Assembly: GCA_047971315.1 (NCBI GenBank)
Contig: JBKDZP010000008.1
Coordinates: 1-64,000 of the forward strand
Reading direction: 5' to 3'
Origin: JBKDZP01 sp047971315
GTDB taxonomy: Bacteria; Bacillota_I; Bacilli_A; RF39; UBA660
DNA: 64,000 bases
Under the pieces are notes generated by a model, which searched no databases, was not told the origin of the DNA, and was given only the letters and a program-made list of their open reading frames with translations. This document shows, one piece after another, positions 37,024 through 44,008 of the stretch (its first letter is position 1; each line of letters begins with the position of its first letter). The translations under genes were made by a program, and so were the position numbers.

Positions 37024-37359
37024 ATGATAAAATTACCTAACAAAAGTTATAAAATTGATAGTGATTGTAGTTTATATTTGTATAATACTTTAAAAGAATA
37101 TATAATATACCAAACAAAGAGATATTTAGATATGGGCATTAACATTTGGCTTCATGATAACAAACACATGGTTAAGTATAATCATCACATTTATAATATT
37201 TATGTCTTAAAACAAAACAACTTATTGTATTACTATCTTTATCCTTACAAAAACGATTATTTAATAATTTTAGCAACAAGTTATAATCTATATGAAAGCC
37301 TGATTAATGCTATTATTGAACATGACAAATTAAAGTACAAAATAAAAGAAAGTTGTTAA
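37024..37359 (+). CDS. Uncharacterised 111-residue island protein
   Basis: I recognise no family. The protein is rich in Tyr, Asn, Lys and His (YLYNTLKEYIIYQTKRYLDMGINIWLHDNKH), without a signal peptide or membrane helix. A TATAAT-like box lies near 36992 and TGGAGG precedes the ATG. It is 94 bases downstream of the XRE gene on the same strand and may share its transcript. Confidence 0.5.
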   Translation: MIKLPNKSYKIDSDCSLYLYNTLKEYIIYQTKRYLDMGINIWLHDNKHMVKYNHHIYNIYVLKQNNLLYYYLYPYKNDYLIILATSYNLYESLINAIIEHDKLKYKIKESC

Positions 37360-37385
37360 ATTCCTAACTTTCTTTTTCAGATATT

Positions 37386-37438
37386 CAGAAGTTCAGATTG
37401 TAAGCACCTAATCTGAACTTCTGATTTCTGAACTTCTT
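37386..37438. repeat. 14-bp inverted repeat and three related 12-mers at the ATPase 3' end
   Basis: CAGAAGTTCAGATT (37386-37399) and AATCTGAACTTCTG (37410-37423) are perfectly complementary across a 10-base loop. A third TCTGAACTTCTT follows at about 37427. The repeat overlaps the last codons of the AAA ATPase (RSSEIRSSD). It may be a terminator or a set of origin iterons; without a T run a terminator is less likely. Confidence 0.5.
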
Positions 37439-38466
37439 ACAAATTCTTTCTTTAATTCCCAATTCCAACATCTTTTTTCTTGAAAAGGTTTTTCACAAAC
37501 AATTTTTCTGGCTTTCTCAATAACATTTTCTTCAAATCCAGACCACTTTGCTTCCTCTATTATTTCTTTCTTTGGTGCACAATGTAATTCAATATTAGAT
37601 AGATATTCTACTAACCATTGTTTAGCATTAATAACATTGTTATCAGTATCATAATTAAATAATCCTTCAATATTTAATGGTTCTCTTTCTTCTAGCCAAT
37701 TAATACCATTATCAGTTATTTCAAAAACATATTCTTTTTGTTTCTGTTCATCAGAATAATTACCCTTAATAGGACATAATAATCTTTGTTTTTCGTTGTC
37801 TGGGTTTCTTGTAACACCAAGTACAACTCTAGCAGCAGCACCAAAGCCAGCTGAACCCATAGTTTTATAAATTGCTTTAGTATTACTTTTATTCATGTGC
37901 ATAACTCCAATTATTGAAATTTCAAAATATCTTGCAACTAAACTTAGCGGTGTTAAGACATCATAAACTTGTTTATATTTATCTATGTCAGTTCCTTTCA
38001 TATAGTTTGTTAGTGGGTCAATTACAATTAATTTAGGATTTATTTCAACAATTTTATCAATTAAGTTGTCAATATCAGTTAAATCCAAACCATTTTCAAT
38101 ACTACCATCAATATAAAAAACATTTTTTACATCAGCTCCACTATCTTCTAACCTATAAATCGTTATTTGTTATGGGTCGTCTTCAAGGTTTTGAAATAAT
38201 ACATTTCCAACTTCTACTTCTTCGCTACTAAAAGGGAAATTGTCGCCTTTGGAAACTCTTGACGATATATCACAGGTTACAAAACTCTTACCAAGCCCTG
38301 CATCACCTATTAATAATATTAAATAGCCAAGTGGTATTTTCCCATACCATAACCATTTTAACTCTTTCTTTTGAACATCGGCAAAACATTTAATGACTTG
38401 CTTTTTGTTCAACAATTCTTCTTTAATCTTTTTTTTAATTTCTTCAATATTTACATTATCTTTCAT
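37408..38466 (-). pseudogene. RepA-type AAA ATPase/helicase gene with one in-frame stop
   Basis: The frame encodes a RecA-like hexameric ATPase of about 352 codons, as in plasmid and satellite replication modules. Walker A is IGDAGLGKSFVTC, followed by NVLFQNLEDDP; Walker B is KLIVIDPLTNY; IIGVMHMNKS and GSAGFGAAARVVLGVTRN follow, then a winged-helix-like C-terminus. A TAA at 38170-38172 splits it right after LEDDP; the next codons (QITIYRLEDSGAD) stay in the same frame, so a single nonsense change is the only defect. It lies 5 bases after the excisionase-like gene. Confidence 0.8.
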
Positions 38467-38471
38467 TTTAA

Positions 38472-38651
38472 TTATTCTCCTTTATTTCTATTTTCTTTTA
38501 ACCAATTTTCTATGTCTTGTTTATCAAACATAATCTTTTTACCAATTCTAAAAAATGGTATTCCACTAGAACGAATTAACTTTCTAACAAATGCTTCACT
38601 GATATGTAAATAGATAGCAACTTCTTTTACATTAAAAACATCTCTAGCCAA
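38472..38651 (-). CDS. Excisionase-like small HTH protein
   Basis: A 59-residue DNA-binding protein of the HTH_17/excisionase (AlpA-like) type: VFNVKEVAIYLHISEAFVRKLIRSSGIPFFRIGKKIMF, then DIENWL. I start it at TTG 38651, which lies about 8 bases after GGAGG; the longer in-frame start would read through that site. It is divergent from the repressor-like gene and precedes the ATPase, the usual order of a satellite's early operon. A role in excision or as an activator is inferred. Confidence 0.7.
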   Translation of the reverse strand: MARDVFNVKEVAIYLHISEAFVRKLIRSSGIPFFRIGKKIMFDKQDIENWLKENRNKGE

Positions 38652-38706
38652 TATCAACACCTCCAATTTTCCTAATTTTGATTGTATGCACACAATACTT
38701 TTTCCG

Positions 38707-38747
38707 TCGACATGATGATAATATCACTTGCAAATATCATATGTCGA
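38707..38747. promoter_or_regulatory. TCGACAT...ATGTCGA inverted repeat upstream of the early operon
   Basis: Two 7-base arms at 38707-38713 and 38741-38747 lie between the divergent excisionase-like and repressor-like genes. A related CTCGACA occurs near 38848. They are plausible repressor operators. Confidence 0.5.
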
Positions 38748-38899
38748 GGGAGTTTTTAATTTTTCAATTTTTATTTAAAAGTCATTGAATTTTGCTGCAA
38801 TCAAATTAAAAGATTATTTAATTTTTTCAAGAATATTAAACATCAGCCTCGACAAATAAAAACAGAAGTGATATTCTGATATTAGCAAGGAGGAAAAGT

Positions 38900-39679
38900 A
38901 TGGAAAAACAAAAAGAACCAAAAGAAAAAAGTGAAAAACAAATCGCTTTACAACAAGAAAAGAAAAGACTAGATGATATTTTTAGGAAAAGGTTTAAAGA
39001 ACTAATTAAATTAGCAAAAGAACAATATTTAAAAGAAAAAGGCGAAAGACTATTTGATAAAGATATTGCTAGTGCAATTGGTATTAGTGAACAATCAATG
39101 AATGCTTACTATACAAAAGTACCAGAACATATACAATTAGTCAAAATAAGTAATTACTTTGGGGTATCTTTAGAGTATCTATTAGGCACAAGCGAAAACA
39201 AATATTTTGTAGATTATTCACTTGGTAAAGAATATGGACTAGAAGATTATGCGATTGCAAACCTTAAAAAAATACATGACTATACTACTGAATGGGGTTA
39301 CGACACAAACGAGCCAAATATTGTATTATTTGCAATTAATCAATTGTTAGGTTGCGATTTAAAGACATTATACTTGATAGGTGATTATCTATCTTATGCT
39401 AGTAAAGATAACCCACATCTAGACGACACAACTAGAGAGTATTTAGAAGATAAAACTTTATATGTTCCTAATCTTGAACTATATAACTATAAGATTACAA
39501 AAGCATTTGAAACAATCGCTAGTAGTATTAGAAATTCTGAACAAGTTGCAAAAATGACAAATGTAAAAGCAAATAAAATTGAAATGAAATTATTTGAACA
39601 AAGCCAACAAGACTTTGAAGAATACTATGACGAAAAATATCAAGAAGCATTAAGAATGTCTGATGCAATGTATGAATAA
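38900..39679 (+). CDS. Repressor-like HTH protein of the island
   Basis: A 259-residue protein with a charged N-terminus (KEPKEKSEKQIALQQEKKR), a helix-turn-helix around residues 50-90 (FDKDIASAIGISEQSMNAYYTK, then LVKISNYFGVSLEYLLGT), and a helical C-terminal domain with acidic stretches. It starts after GCAAGGAGGAAAAGT. It sits between the early operon and the integrase and faces away from the excisionase-like gene, the position of the master repressor (Stl-like) in satellites. A sensor function of the C-terminal domain is inference. Confidence 0.7.
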   Translation: MEKQKEPKEKSEKQIALQQEKKRLDDIFRKRFKELIKLAKEQYLKEKGERLFDKDIASAIGISEQSMNAYYTKVPEHIQLVKISNYFGVSLEYLLGTSENKYFVDYSLGKEYGLEDYAIANLKKIHDYTTEWGYDTNEPNIVLFAINQLLGCDLKTLYLIGDYLSYASKDNPHLDDTTREYLEDKTLYVPNLELYNYKITKAFETIASSIRNSEQVAKMTNVKANKIEMKLFEQSQQDFEEYYDEKYQEALRMSDAMYE

Positions 39680-39710
39680 AAAAACTCTCTTGCTACTAAC
39701 AAGAGAGAGA

Positions 39711-39743
39711 GTTACACAAAAACTTGGACAGCCCTTGTGTAAC
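39711..39743. repeat. GTTACACAA...TTGTGTAAC inverted repeat before the integrase
   Basis: The 9-base arms lie at 39711-39719 and 39735-39743, about 50 bases before the integrase start. A second hairpin (CTCTCTTG and CAAGAGAG, 39685-39707) precedes it. They may limit read-through into the integrase or bind a regulator. Confidence 0.45.
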
Positions 39744-39794
39744 TCCATTATAACAGATTATTTAGATAAATAAAAGAAATGGAGAAAAAATAAA

Positions 39795-40928
39795 ATGAGT
39801 GTTAAATTAATTGATAAAAACAAATATGTGATTGAAGCCTTTATTGGTTATGATAATAAAGGTAAAAAAATAAGACAATATAAAACTTTCAATGGTACTG
39901 AAAGACAAGCCAGAACTATTGAAAATGAAATGATACAAAAGTATAAAAATCAAGTTCTAAATGATATTGACTATACAAAAATTACCTTTGAAGAATTAAG
40001 TAAAATATATATGGAAAGGCATGTTAAAAATCTAGCCCCCACAACATATATAGGTTATTCAAAAATGTTAGAAGTTATAAATGATAATTTTGGGAAAAGA
40101 AAATTAACTAATTTAAACCCATTAATACTAGAAGATTTTTATAGTAAATTAAGAGAAAAAAGAGAACCCAAAAAATTAACTGAAAATACCATATTGCATT
40201 ATTATGTTTTAATTGGTGCGATACTTAACAAAGCCAAAAGGTGGAAGATAATAAACGATAACCCCAATGAAGCAATTGATAGACCTAAAAAAGAAAAGAA
40301 AGAATCCAAATATTACAATGTTGAAGAAACTAAACAACTATTAAAAGCATTGGAAAAACAACCTTTAAAATATCAGACTTTAATTAGACTAGCAATTGAT
40401 AGTGGTGCTAGAGTTGGTGAAATACTAGGATTAGAATGGGAAGATATTAATTTTGATATAGGTTATATCAGTATAAACAAAGTTATATATGCTATTAAGG
40501 GTGGAGTTAAGGAAAAAGACAAACCTAAAAATAATAGTTCTATTAGACCTATTACTTTAATGGAAGAAACTTTAGATTTACTAAAACAATTTAAAGAGCA
40601 ACAAGAAGAATTAAAAGATAAACTAGGTACAAAATGGCTAGGTTGCAAAAAAGTATTTACTTCGGAAAAAGGTTGGTATATGCACCCATGTACACCAAGA
40701 CATATATTAGGTAAAATTATAGAAAAACATAATTTACCTAAAATAAACTTTCATTCATTAAGGCACACAAGTGCTACACTACAAATAGCATTAGGCATTC
40801 ACTTGAAAGTTATAAGCAAAAGACTAGGTCATAGTAGTACTTCTACAACTGATATGACCTATAGTCATGTTACAAGTGCTATGCAAAACGAAGTAACTAA
40901 TAAAATGTGTGAACTACTAAATGGTTAA
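39795..40928 (+). CDS. int: Tyrosine recombinase/integrase
   Basis: A 377-residue phage-type integrase. It has an N-terminal arm-binding domain (1-60), a SAM-like core-binding domain (about 65-165, TFEELSKIYMERHVKNLAPTT), and the catalytic domain with Arg in DSGARVGEILGLEW, Lys in the beta-hairpin, HSLRHTSATLQIALG, LGHSS and the nucleophile Tyr in TTDMTYSHV. It integrates the island at the GATTAAGAGT core of tRNA-Lys. A decayed copy of its 3' part lies at 32441-33203. The start follows a weak GGAGAAAAAATAAA site. Confidence 0.93.
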   Translation: MSVKLIDKNKYVIEAFIGYDNKGKKIRQYKTFNGTERQARTIENEMIQKYKNQVLNDIDYTKITFEELSKIYMERHVKNLAPTTYIGYSKMLEVINDNFGKRKLTNLNPLILEDFYSKLREKREPKKLTENTILHYYVLIGAILNKAKRWKIINDNPNEAIDRPKKEKKESKYYNVEETKQLLKALEKQPLKYQTLIRLAIDSGARVGEILGLEWEDINFDIGYISINKVIYAIKGGVKEKDKPKNNSSIRPITLMEETLDLLKQFKEQQEELKDKLGTKWLGCKKVFTSEKGWYMHPCTPRHILGKIIEKHNLPKINFHSLRHTSATLQIALGIHLKVISKRLGHSSTSTTDMTYSHVTSAMQNEVTNKMCELLNG

Positions 40929-40936
40929 AACAAATC

Positions 40937-40965
40937 AAAAATAGCAATCAAATTTGCTATTTTTT
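40937..40965. terminator. Bidirectional terminator between integrase and LOG gene
   Basis: AAAAATAGCAAA pairs with TTTGCTATTTTT. Both convergent genes end within 10 bases of it. Confidence 0.75.
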
Positions 40966-41526
40966 CATGTTTCTTTTATCAATGGTTAGATTGCCTAAAT
41001 AAGTATTTAGCATTTCAGAGTTTGTAATATAATCAAATAAAGTAGTACAATCATTTGAAAATCTATATCTTTCCATATTTTCCAATTGTTGAACTAATGG
41101 AAGATAAAAGCCACTTTCATCATAAGTAATAATAGGTTTATCAATTTCTTTTCTTCGTTTCATTTCAATTGCCACAATAATTTCTTCTAGTGTTCCAGTA
41201 CCACCAGCTAGAAAACAAAGAATATCAGATTTACCAATCATTAAACTAATTCTTTCATTAGTTGTATCAACACAATGTTCTTCATCACATTGTAATGATT
41301 TAAAATCTTCCTTGTAAATTGTAGGGGCTACACCGATAACACTTGAGTTGTTTTGTTTCATTGTTCTATAAACTTCGCCCATAAGACCATAATTACATAC
41401 ACCAAACACTAAATTAAAGCCATTTTGAGATAATATGAAACCTAATCGTTTAGCACTATCATTAAATGTGCTATCTATCTTATCACTTGAAGAACAACCA
41501 ACAAAAGCATATTGTAAACTTTCCAT
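40957..41526 (-). CDS. LOG-family (SLOG superfamily) nucleotide-processing protein
   Basis: A 189-residue Rossmann-like protein. YAFVGCSSSDK at the start, NLVFGVCNYGLMGEVYR, and CFLAGGTGTLEEIIVAIEMKRR near residue 110 match the LOG/TIGR00730 family, in which the PGGxGTxxE motif (here AGGTGTLEE) forms the active site of nucleotide phosphoribohydrolases. It starts after AAGGAGTGTTTATTT. It is cargo between the integrase and the right attachment site. SLOG domains occur in several NAD- or nucleotide-based antiphage systems, so a defence or signalling role is possible but not shown. Confidence 0.75.
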   Translation of the reverse strand: MESLQYAFVGCSSSDKIDSTFNDSAKRLGFILSQNGFNLVFGVCNYGLMGEVYRTMKQNNSSVIGVAPTIYKEDFKSLQCDEEHCVDTTNERISLMIGKSDILCFLAGGTGTLEEIIVAIEMKRRKEIDKPIITYDESGFYLPLVQQLENMERYRFSNDCTTLFDYITNSEMLNTYLGNLTIDKRNMKK

Positions 41527-41642
41527 AAATAAACACTCCTTTTTGTTATGAGTTATAATACCATAAATATTATTTTAATAACATAGGTATGACAAAAATA
41601 AATTAAAAAGAGTACTATTTCTAGTACCCATTAAAAACTTCA

Positions 41643-41718
41643 TGGTGTCCCCTATAGGATTCGAACCTATGACAAACTGATTAAGAGTCAGCTACTCTAC
41701 CAACTGAGTTAAGGAGAC
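41643..41718 (-). tRNA. Element-borne tRNA-Lys (CTT)
   Basis: A complete 76-base cloverleaf with CCA: acceptor GTCTCCT/AGGGGAC, D arm ACTC/GAGT, anticodon stem GCTGA/TCAGT with loop CTCTTAA (anticodon CTT), T arm ATAGG/CCTAT. It differs from the split host gene at many positions, including the whole T arm and acceptor end. It lies 138 bases inside the right junction and contains a third copy of the GATTAAGAGT core. It should replace the host gene destroyed by the insertion. Confidence 0.85.
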
Positions 41719-41750
41719 ATTTCGATGAAAAATCACTAGTTTTTTTATCA

Positions 41751-41770
41751 TTTGTCCGATAAAAGTCCGA
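41751..41770. repeat. Right arm-type repeat TTTGTCCGATAAAAGTCCGA
   Basis: This is the near-identical partner of 33831-33851, in the same orientation and about 90 bases inside the right core. Again two GTCCGA hexamers are present. Confidence 0.6.
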
Positions 41771-41856
41771 TTTTTCATGTATTTGTATAATTATTATATA
41801 TGATAAACCCTTATTAGTAAAGGGGTTATACCTTATTTACCTTAATGGCACTCGCC

Positions 41857-41896
41857 GATTAAGAGTCAGTTGCTCTACCAACTGAGCTACGGAGAC
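41857..41896 (-). tRNA. 5' half of the disrupted host tRNA-Lys (CTT)
   Basis: The minus strand reads acceptor GTCTCCG, D arm GCTC/GAGC, ACTGA and the anticodon loop CTCTTAATC, and then passes into unrelated DNA (GGCGAGTGCC). The T arm and 3' acceptor are missing here and are found at 33671-33706. It marks the right junction of the island. Confidence 0.85.
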
Positions 41897-41995
41897 ATTT
41901 ATTGTCAAGCAACCAATTTAATATTAAGTTGCTCTTCAATTGAATATTACGTATATATTATAACATAATAATCTAATAATAAATAGTTATTTTAA

Positions 41996-42997
41996 TTATT
42001 TTTTGAATTTTTTAACTTTTTGAAAAGTTTTTTTTGCCAATTGTTTTTTTTCTTCAATATCGATATTATTACCTTTTTCTAATTCTTCAAGTTGTTCAAA
42101 TGAATAGTTTAATAAAATAAATTCCAACCATTTTTCATAAAAGTATTGTGCATTATAATCATCTTTTATATAAGTTGTTTGTACAAATAATTGCATTTGA
42201 AATTGTTGATACATTTCAGCTGCTATTTTTAATTTTAAAGTTTCTTCATCATATAAAAGATGATCTTGTATATGATTATATAATTCATTAAAATAATCGT
42301 TTTTAATTTTACCATTTTCTAATAAATCATTTTCTATTTGTTTATTGTTAAATAATATTGAATGTTTTAACAATATTAAATTTTTTTTATTTGAAGGTAC
42401 TTCATCAATTGTTTTAATCTTAATATTTATTTCATTAATAAGAAAAACTAAAAAATCATTTCTTAAACAATCATAAAAAATGGAATAATCATGTATTTCA
42501 ATTTCTTCTAAAATCGATTCATTATTTTTTAGTAAATCTTCAGATAAATAATTATATATTCTTAAATCTTGATTTTCAATCATAATAGTTTCATATTCAT
42601 TAATAGCACCATAAAAATTCCATTTTGGACTAAATTTGTTTCTATGCCAATGATTCAACTGAAATCCTATTACATTATTTAGAATTAAATAAAATATATT
42701 GCTATCTGTGCATATTTTATTATATAACTCATTTTCAATACAAATAAGTTCATTATATTTTTTACAAGCATCCAAATATTTTTTAGTATCCATTTTACCT
42801 TTTAATTCTAATTCATTTTTAAATTTAAATATTTCATATAGTTGTTCTGTTATATTAAATAAAAGACTGTATAATTTTGAAGCTGTTTCATATGTATCTA
42901 TATCAAATTCATCATCAAATTCATCATCATATTCATCATCATATTCATCATCAAATTCATCATCAAATTCATCATCATTATTTTTTGAATTAATCAT
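41996..42997 (-). CDS. Uncharacterised protein with acidic N-terminal repeat
   Basis: A 333-residue protein of unknown family. Residues about 8-31 consist of six DDEF/DDEY units encoded by 12-base tandem repeats (about 42905-42980), then a helical, Glu/Asn/Lys-rich body with no membrane segment. The C-terminus is basic (KTFQKVKKFKK). It starts after TGGAGGAAAAAT and overlaps the previous gene by 8 bases, so the two are translationally coupled. The repeat should vary in length between strains. Confidence 0.6.
   Translation of the reverse strand: MINSKNNDDEFDDEFDDEYDDEYDDEFDDEFDIDTYETASKLYSLLFNITEQLYEIFKFKNELELKGKMDTKKYLDACKKYNELICIENELYNKICTDSNIFYLILNNVIGFQLNHWHRNKFSPKWNFYGAINEYETIMIENQDLRIYNYLSEDLLKNNESILEEIEIHDYSIFYDCLRNDFLVFLINEINIKIKTIDEVPSNKKNLILLKHSILFNNKQIENDLLENGKIKNDYFNELYNHIQDHLLYDEETLKLKIAAEMYQQFQMQLFVQTTYIKDDYNAQYFYEKWLEFILLNYSFEQLEELEKGNNIDIEEKKQLAKKTFQKVKKFKK
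42905..42980 (-). repeat. 12-base tandem repeat coding for DDEF/DDEY units
   Basis: Six units of the TCATCATCAAAT type (T or A variants at one base) lie in frame in the first codons of the gene at 41996-42997. Slippage would change the number of four-residue units without a frameshift. Confidence 0.75.
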
Positions 42998-43928
42998 ATT
43001 TTTCCTCCATATTTTGTATTACTTTTTTTAAAATTTTATTTTTAAATTTATATTCTTCTTGTTGCCCAATATATAATTGTTCTATTAATTCAGGATTTAA
43101 AATCATCTTTGAATATTTTAAACGTTTTTGATAGTAAAATTGTTTTTGAACATCTCCAATAAATTTATTATTAAACGAAAGAATTTCACTCATTGTTTCT
43201 AAGAAAAATTTAATTCTATCATTTTCTTGCTCAATATTATGAGCTAAAGTTGTTTTAGAAAATTGATTTGAGATATTCGTATTTATTTCAAGTACTTTAC
43301 TATTTATATACATATCACAAATTGTTTTATTACTTAATAATAATCTAAATTTCAATTCAATTAAATTTTTATTTAAATTGAAATATTTATCTAAACTTAA
43401 TTCATTATCAATTTCCTTTAATAAAAAATATGTAAAATCATCTTGCAATGAATATTCTCCTACTTCTTGATATAATTCTTTTATTATTCTGTTAATTATA
43501 TAATTAGAAGAATTAACAGCATATGTTCCATCTTCTATTATATTTTCATGTATAGAAGAAAATTCTTTAAATAAAATATCTATTTTACTATTTTGATTTG
43601 AAGTAAAACTAATTATTTTTGAAGTATCTAATAAATTTTCTAAAGAATCTATTATATTAATAAAATACTGATTATTATCTAATTCAAGTTGTCTTATATA
43701 TGTAGCTTCATCAACAATTAAATTATTCAATTCTTCTAAAATAATATTATTATACTGAAAATTAGTTGTTTTACTTTGTTCTAAACTCGATATTTCTTTT
43801 AAATAATTATATATATTAATACTTTTTGAAACTAAATTATTAACAATATTTTTTATATCACAATTATTTTTTTCCACACCACAATAAGGATAAAATCCAT
43901 TAAAGTCACTTTTGTAATAATCTTTCAT
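42990..43928 (-). CDS. Uncharacterised 312-residue protein, partner of the repeat protein
   Basis: I recognise no family. The protein starts with a Cys-containing segment (FNGFYPYCGVEKNNCD) and continues as a long helical, Asn/Ile/Glu-rich sequence without membrane segments. Its length and composition resemble the downstream protein at 41996, with which it overlaps by 8 bases, so they may be distant paralogues that form a complex. It starts after AAAAGGAGAAAATTT. The pair sits directly next to the island. Confidence 0.55.
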   Translation of the reverse strand: MKDYYKSDFNGFYPYCGVEKNNCDIKNIVNNLVSKSINIYNYLKEISSLEQSKTTNFQYNNIILEELNNLIVDEATYIRQLELDNNQYFINIIDSLENLLDTSKIISFTSNQNSKIDILFKEFSSIHENIIEDGTYAVNSSNYIINRIIKELYQEVGEYSLQDDFTYFLLKEIDNELSLDKYFNLNKNLIELKFRLLLSNKTICDMYINSKVLEINTNISNQFSKTTLAHNIEQENDRIKFFLETMSEILSFNNKFIGDVQKQFYYQKRLKYSKMILNPELIEQLYIGQQEEYKFKNKILKKVIQNMEEKYD

Positions 43929-44008
43929 AAATTTTCTCCTTTTGTTTTATTGAATATTATATCATTTAATTATTTAATTGTTAAGAAAAAAACTACAAAA
44001 ATGTAATT

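Larger units (their letters stand above)
33707..41856. mobile_element. Integrated island in tRNA-Lys (CTT), satellite-like
   Basis: The core GATTAAGAGT occurs at 33707-33716 and 41857-41866 and marks the two junctions. Inside are a tyrosine integrase, a repressor-like and an excisionase-like HTH gene in divergent layout, a RepA-type AAA ATPase, an XRE regulator, membrane proteins, an HD hydrolase and a LOG-family gene. No capsid, tail, relaxase or conjugation gene is present. The element therefore resembles a phage satellite or a small mobilisable element. It also carries its own tRNA-Lys. The ATPase and one membrane gene are broken, so it is probably not mobile on its own now. Confidence 0.8.

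Noticed and set aside
20728..38172. Reassignment of TAA (or TAG) as a sense codon, suggested by several in-frame stops.
   Set aside because: The great majority of intact genes here, such as lexA, sigG and the ribosomal genes, end at TAA in their normal place. The affected genes are mostly accessory, and some carry other lesions as well.
39685..39707. CTCTCTTG/CAAGAGAG hairpin as a terminator of the repressor gene.
   Set aside because: No T run follows on the plus strand. The only poly-T side is on the minus strand, where no gene is close enough upstream.
41643..41718. The inner tRNA-Lys as the intact original host gene, with the split halves as old debris.
   Set aside because: The two halves fit each other exactly, including the acceptor stem, while the inner gene differs from both in the T arm and acceptor. 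It lies within the interval bounded by the two cores, so it arrived with the element or lies within an unknown compound insertion.
42905..42980. Tandem array considered as a CRISPR or noncoding satellite.
   Set aside because: The units are 12 bases long without spacers and lie in the frame of a gene. No CRISPR array or cas gene was seen anywhere in the window.
42699..43031. A plus-strand Ser-rich frame of 110 codons opposite the acidic repeat.
   Set aside because: It is the antisense of the DDEF repeat gene. It has no ribosome binding site, and its Ser/Asn runs only mirror the repeat.
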